Source: an uncultured Collinsella sp.
GTDB taxonomy: Bacteria > Actinomycetota > Coriobacteriia > Coriobacteriales > Coriobacteriaceae
Assembly: GCA_900757235.1 (NCBI GenBank)
Contig: CAAENB010000149.1
Span: 1 to 17,197 of the forward strand
Direction of reading: 5' to 3'
Length of the DNA: 17,197 nt
Numbering within the stretch: the first letter of the stretch is position 1; each line of letters begins with the position of its first letter. This document shows, in pieces, positions 15,342 through 17,197 of the stretch. Both the position numbers and the translations under genes were made by a program. Below the pieces are notes generated by a model. It made no database searches and was not told where the DNA came from. It was given only the letters and a program-made list of their open reading frames with translations.

Positions 15342-16883
15342 CTACTGTGCGGTGCTGAGCGAGCGCCTGACTGCATCACGCCAGCCCGCAAGGTTTTGCT
15401 CGCGGCGCTTGGCGGACATGTGGGGAAGGAAGGTCCTAACGATCTGGGCATTTTGCTCCAGCTCTTCCAGGTCTTCCCAATAGCCGACGGCAAGACCCGC
15501 CAAGTACGCGGCACCGATTGCCGTGGTCTCCACCGTCTCGCATTGCAGCACGGGGATATCCAGCAGATCGGCCTGGAATTGCATGATGAACTCGTTGCGC
15601 GAGGCACCGCCATCGACAGACAGGCGCTCGATCGAAAGCCCCACGTCCTGCTCCATGGCGCGCAGCACGTCGTAGCTCTGATATGCCATGGATTCGCAGG
15701 CGGCGCGCACGATGGTCGCACGGCTCGAGGCGCCGGTCAGACCGCACACGATACCGCGAGCATGCGGGTCCCACCAGGGAGCACCCAAACCCGCAAAGGC
15801 GGGAACGAAGTAGCAGCCCTCGTTGTCGCTAATCGAAGCGGCGAGTTGTGCCGACTCGCTCACGCTCGAGATGATGCCCATGTTGTTGCGAAGCCAGTTC
15901 ATCGTTGAGCCGGCGGCAAAAATAGAGCCCTCGAGCGCATAGCTGACTTTGCCGTCCGCAGCGATACCGATGGTGGAGACCAGGCCATTCTTGGATTCGA
16001 CGATCTCGTCGCCGGTGTTCATGAGCATAAAGCAACCCGTGCCATAGGTGTTTTTGGTCTGGCCGGGACGGAAACAGCAGTGGCCGAACAGCGACGCCTG
16101 TTGGTCACCCGCCACGCCCATGATGGGCGGCATGTTGGTCATGATGTCGCTCGCGACGCGGCCGTAGTCGCCCGAGCTCCAGCGAACCTCGGGCATCATG
16201 GAACGTGGAACGTCAAAGAGTGCCAGCAGGTCGTCGTCCCAATCGAGCGTATGGATATTAAAGAGTGCCGTGCGGCTGGCATTGGTGTAGTCGGTGGCAA
16301 AGACCTGGCCGCCGGTGAGGTTGTAGATGAGCCAGGTGTCGATGGTGCCAAACATTAGGTCGCCCGCCGCCGCGCTTTCGCGTGCGCCGTCGACGTTGTC
16401 GAGAATCCACTGCACCTTGGAGGCCGAGAAATACGGGTCGAGCGTGAGTCCCGTGCGGGAGCGCACCAGCCCTTCTGCGCCCTGCTCGACAAGCTCGTCG
16501 ATCAGAGGTGCGGTACGGCGGCACTGCCATACTATGGCGTTATAGATCGGCTGACCGCTCACACGGTCCCAGACCACCGTGGTCTCGCGCTGGTTGGAGA
16601 TGCCGATGGCGGCAATGCGGTCGGAGTGGATACCGCTCTTAAACTGGACTTCCATCATGACCGCGATCTGGCTGGCAAGGACCGCCATGGGGTCTTGCTC
16701 TACCCAACCGGGACGCGGGAAGCTGGTTTTGACGCTGCGACGTGCCTGCGCGACGATGCAGCCGTACTCGTCGACGATGGTCGCAAGTACCGAGGTGGTG
16801 CCGCAGTCGAGCGCCATGATGTAGGAACCGCCAAAGTCAAACGAGGCATCTTCCATGCCCAGGCTGCCCAGATTCAACGACAT
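15342..16883 (-). CDS. glpK: Glycerol kinase
   Basis: This FGGY-family cytosolic kinase phosphorylates glycerol to sn-glycerol 3-phosphate with ATP. The protein is 513 aa. Glycerol-contact residues are visible: Arg99-Glu100 in ISNQRETTVVWD, Tyr151 in LDPYFSASK and Asp260 in VAGDQQASLFG. The motifs NAIVWQCRRT and NTYGTGCF are also typical of glycerol kinase rather than other sugar kinases. Differences from classical enzymes are Cys27 and Leu33 in the first phosphate loop (DCGTTSVL), where E. coli has Gln and Arg, and no His in the 236-256 loop that HPr phosphorylates in enterococci. The N-terminus is about 15 residues longer than usual. The ATG at 16883 has AAAGG 8 nt upstream and lies 13 nt after the upstream gene, implying co-transcription. 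Confidence 0.92.
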   Translation of the reverse strand: MSLNLGSLGMEDASFDFGGSYIMALDCGTTSVLATIVDEYGCIVAQARRSVKTSFPRPGWVEQDPMAVLASQIAVMMEVQFKSGIHSDRIAAIGISNQRETTVVWDRVSGQPIYNAIVWQCRRTAPLIDELVEQGAEGLVRSRTGLTLDPYFSASKVQWILDNVDGARESAAAGDLMFGTIDTWLIYNLTGGQVFATDYTNASRTALFNIHTLDWDDDLLALFDVPRSMMPEVRWSSGDYGRVASDIMTNMPPIMGVAGDQQASLFGHCCFRPGQTKNTYGTGCFMLMNTGDEIVESKNGLVSTIGIAADGKVSYALEGSIFAAGSTMNWLRNNMGIISSVSESAQLAASISDNEGCYFVPAFAGLGAPWWDPHARGIVCGLTGASSRATIVRAACESMAYQSYDVLRAMEQDVGLSIERLSVDGGASRNEFIMQFQADLLDIPVLQCETVETTAIGAAYLAGLAVGYWEDLEELEQNAQIVRTFLPHMSAKRREQNLAGWRDAVRRSLSTAQ

Positions 16884-16896
16884 CGCTTAAACCTTT

Positions 16897-17197
16897 CTAT
16901 TGCATCGGGTCGGACAGGACCCGTTCGATCTCTGATGCGGGAAGTGCGCCTTGGCGCAGGATCTGGAGCCCGCCGTGCTGGAACGACACGATGGTCGAGG
17001 CGTCGCGACACGGGGTCTCACCGGCGTCGACGGCAACATCGACCCCCTCCAGGATGCGACCCTCCACCGTGATAAAACTTGCCGACGCGGGCGCGCCATG
17101 CGTGTTGGCGCTGGTGCAGGCAAGGGGGCTGCCACAGGCGCGAATGAGCGCCTGCACCACGGGCGAGGCCGAAGCGCGAAGTGCCACCGTGTCGTCG
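16897..17197 (-). CDS. Threonylcarbamoyl-AMP synthase, Sua5/YrdC family (C-terminal part)
   Basis: Only the 3' end is in the window (about 100 codons); the start lies beyond the right edge. The family makes L-threonylcarbamoyl-AMP from Thr, bicarbonate and ATP, the first step of tRNA t6A37 modification. Supporting motifs are DTVALRASASP at the edge, then SPLACTSANTHGAPAS (the TSAN...G.PA signature), followed by DAGETPCRDASTIVSF and ILRQGALPASEIERVL at the end, typical of YrdC/Sua5/YwlC. It ends too soon after the YrdC domain to carry a C-terminal Sua5 domain, so a single-domain TsaC type is likely. It ends 13 nt before glpK. Confidence 0.88.
   Translation of the reverse strand, partial: DDTVALRASASPVVQALIRACGSPLACTSANTHGAPASASFITVEGRILEGVDVAVDAGETPCRDASTIVSFQHGGLQILRQGALPASEIERVLSDPMQ

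Overview
This 17.2 kb window looks like an ordinary core-chromosome segment of a high-GC Gram-positive bacterium. The gene set, the protein sequences and an rRNA-leader-like sequence at the left edge fit a member of the Coriobacteriia, probably Collinsella or a close relative. That placement is inferred from pattern recognition; no database search was possible. No prophage, transposon, CRISPR array or defence system was found. Almost everything lies on the minus strand; only pepT is on the plus strand.

Left part (1-3285). Positions 1 to about 110 look like the minus-strand leader of an rRNA operon whose 16S gene would begin just outside the window. Reading leftward, next come a phosphohexomutase gene with a GTG start, then a two-gene unit closed by an intrinsic terminator. 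That unit is a DtxR/MntR-type metalloregulator followed by a homocysteine S-methyltransferase.

Middle part (3190-7370). The regulator gene is divergent from pepT (peptidase T). The short gap between them holds a perfect 9+9 bp palindrome between two opposed -10 elements. pepT ends at a strong terminator and faces a murA-lcp unit (peptidoglycan precursor synthesis and cell-wall polymer attachment), which has its own stem-loops at its end.

Right part (7407-17197). A complete F1Fo ATP synthase operon runs atpI-like-atpB-atpE-atpF-atpH-atpA-atpG-atpD-atpC. It has a recognisable sigma-70-type promoter at about 14351-14378, very tight or overlapping gene junctions, and an intrinsic terminator that abuts the murA ribosome binding site. 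Upstream lie upp (uracil salvage), glpK (glycerol kinase) and the 3' end of a Sua5/YrdC-type threonylcarbamoyl-AMP synthase gene (tRNA t6A modification), which runs off the right edge.

The points most worth a second look are the divergent palindrome and the mixed metal-ligand set of the DtxR-family regulator, a signal-peptide-like N-terminus on ATP synthase subunit b, atypical residues in glycerol kinase and subunit a, the hairpin-rich upp leader, the terminator/RBS junction before murA, and a cluster of TATATA sequences confined to the first 2.8 kb.
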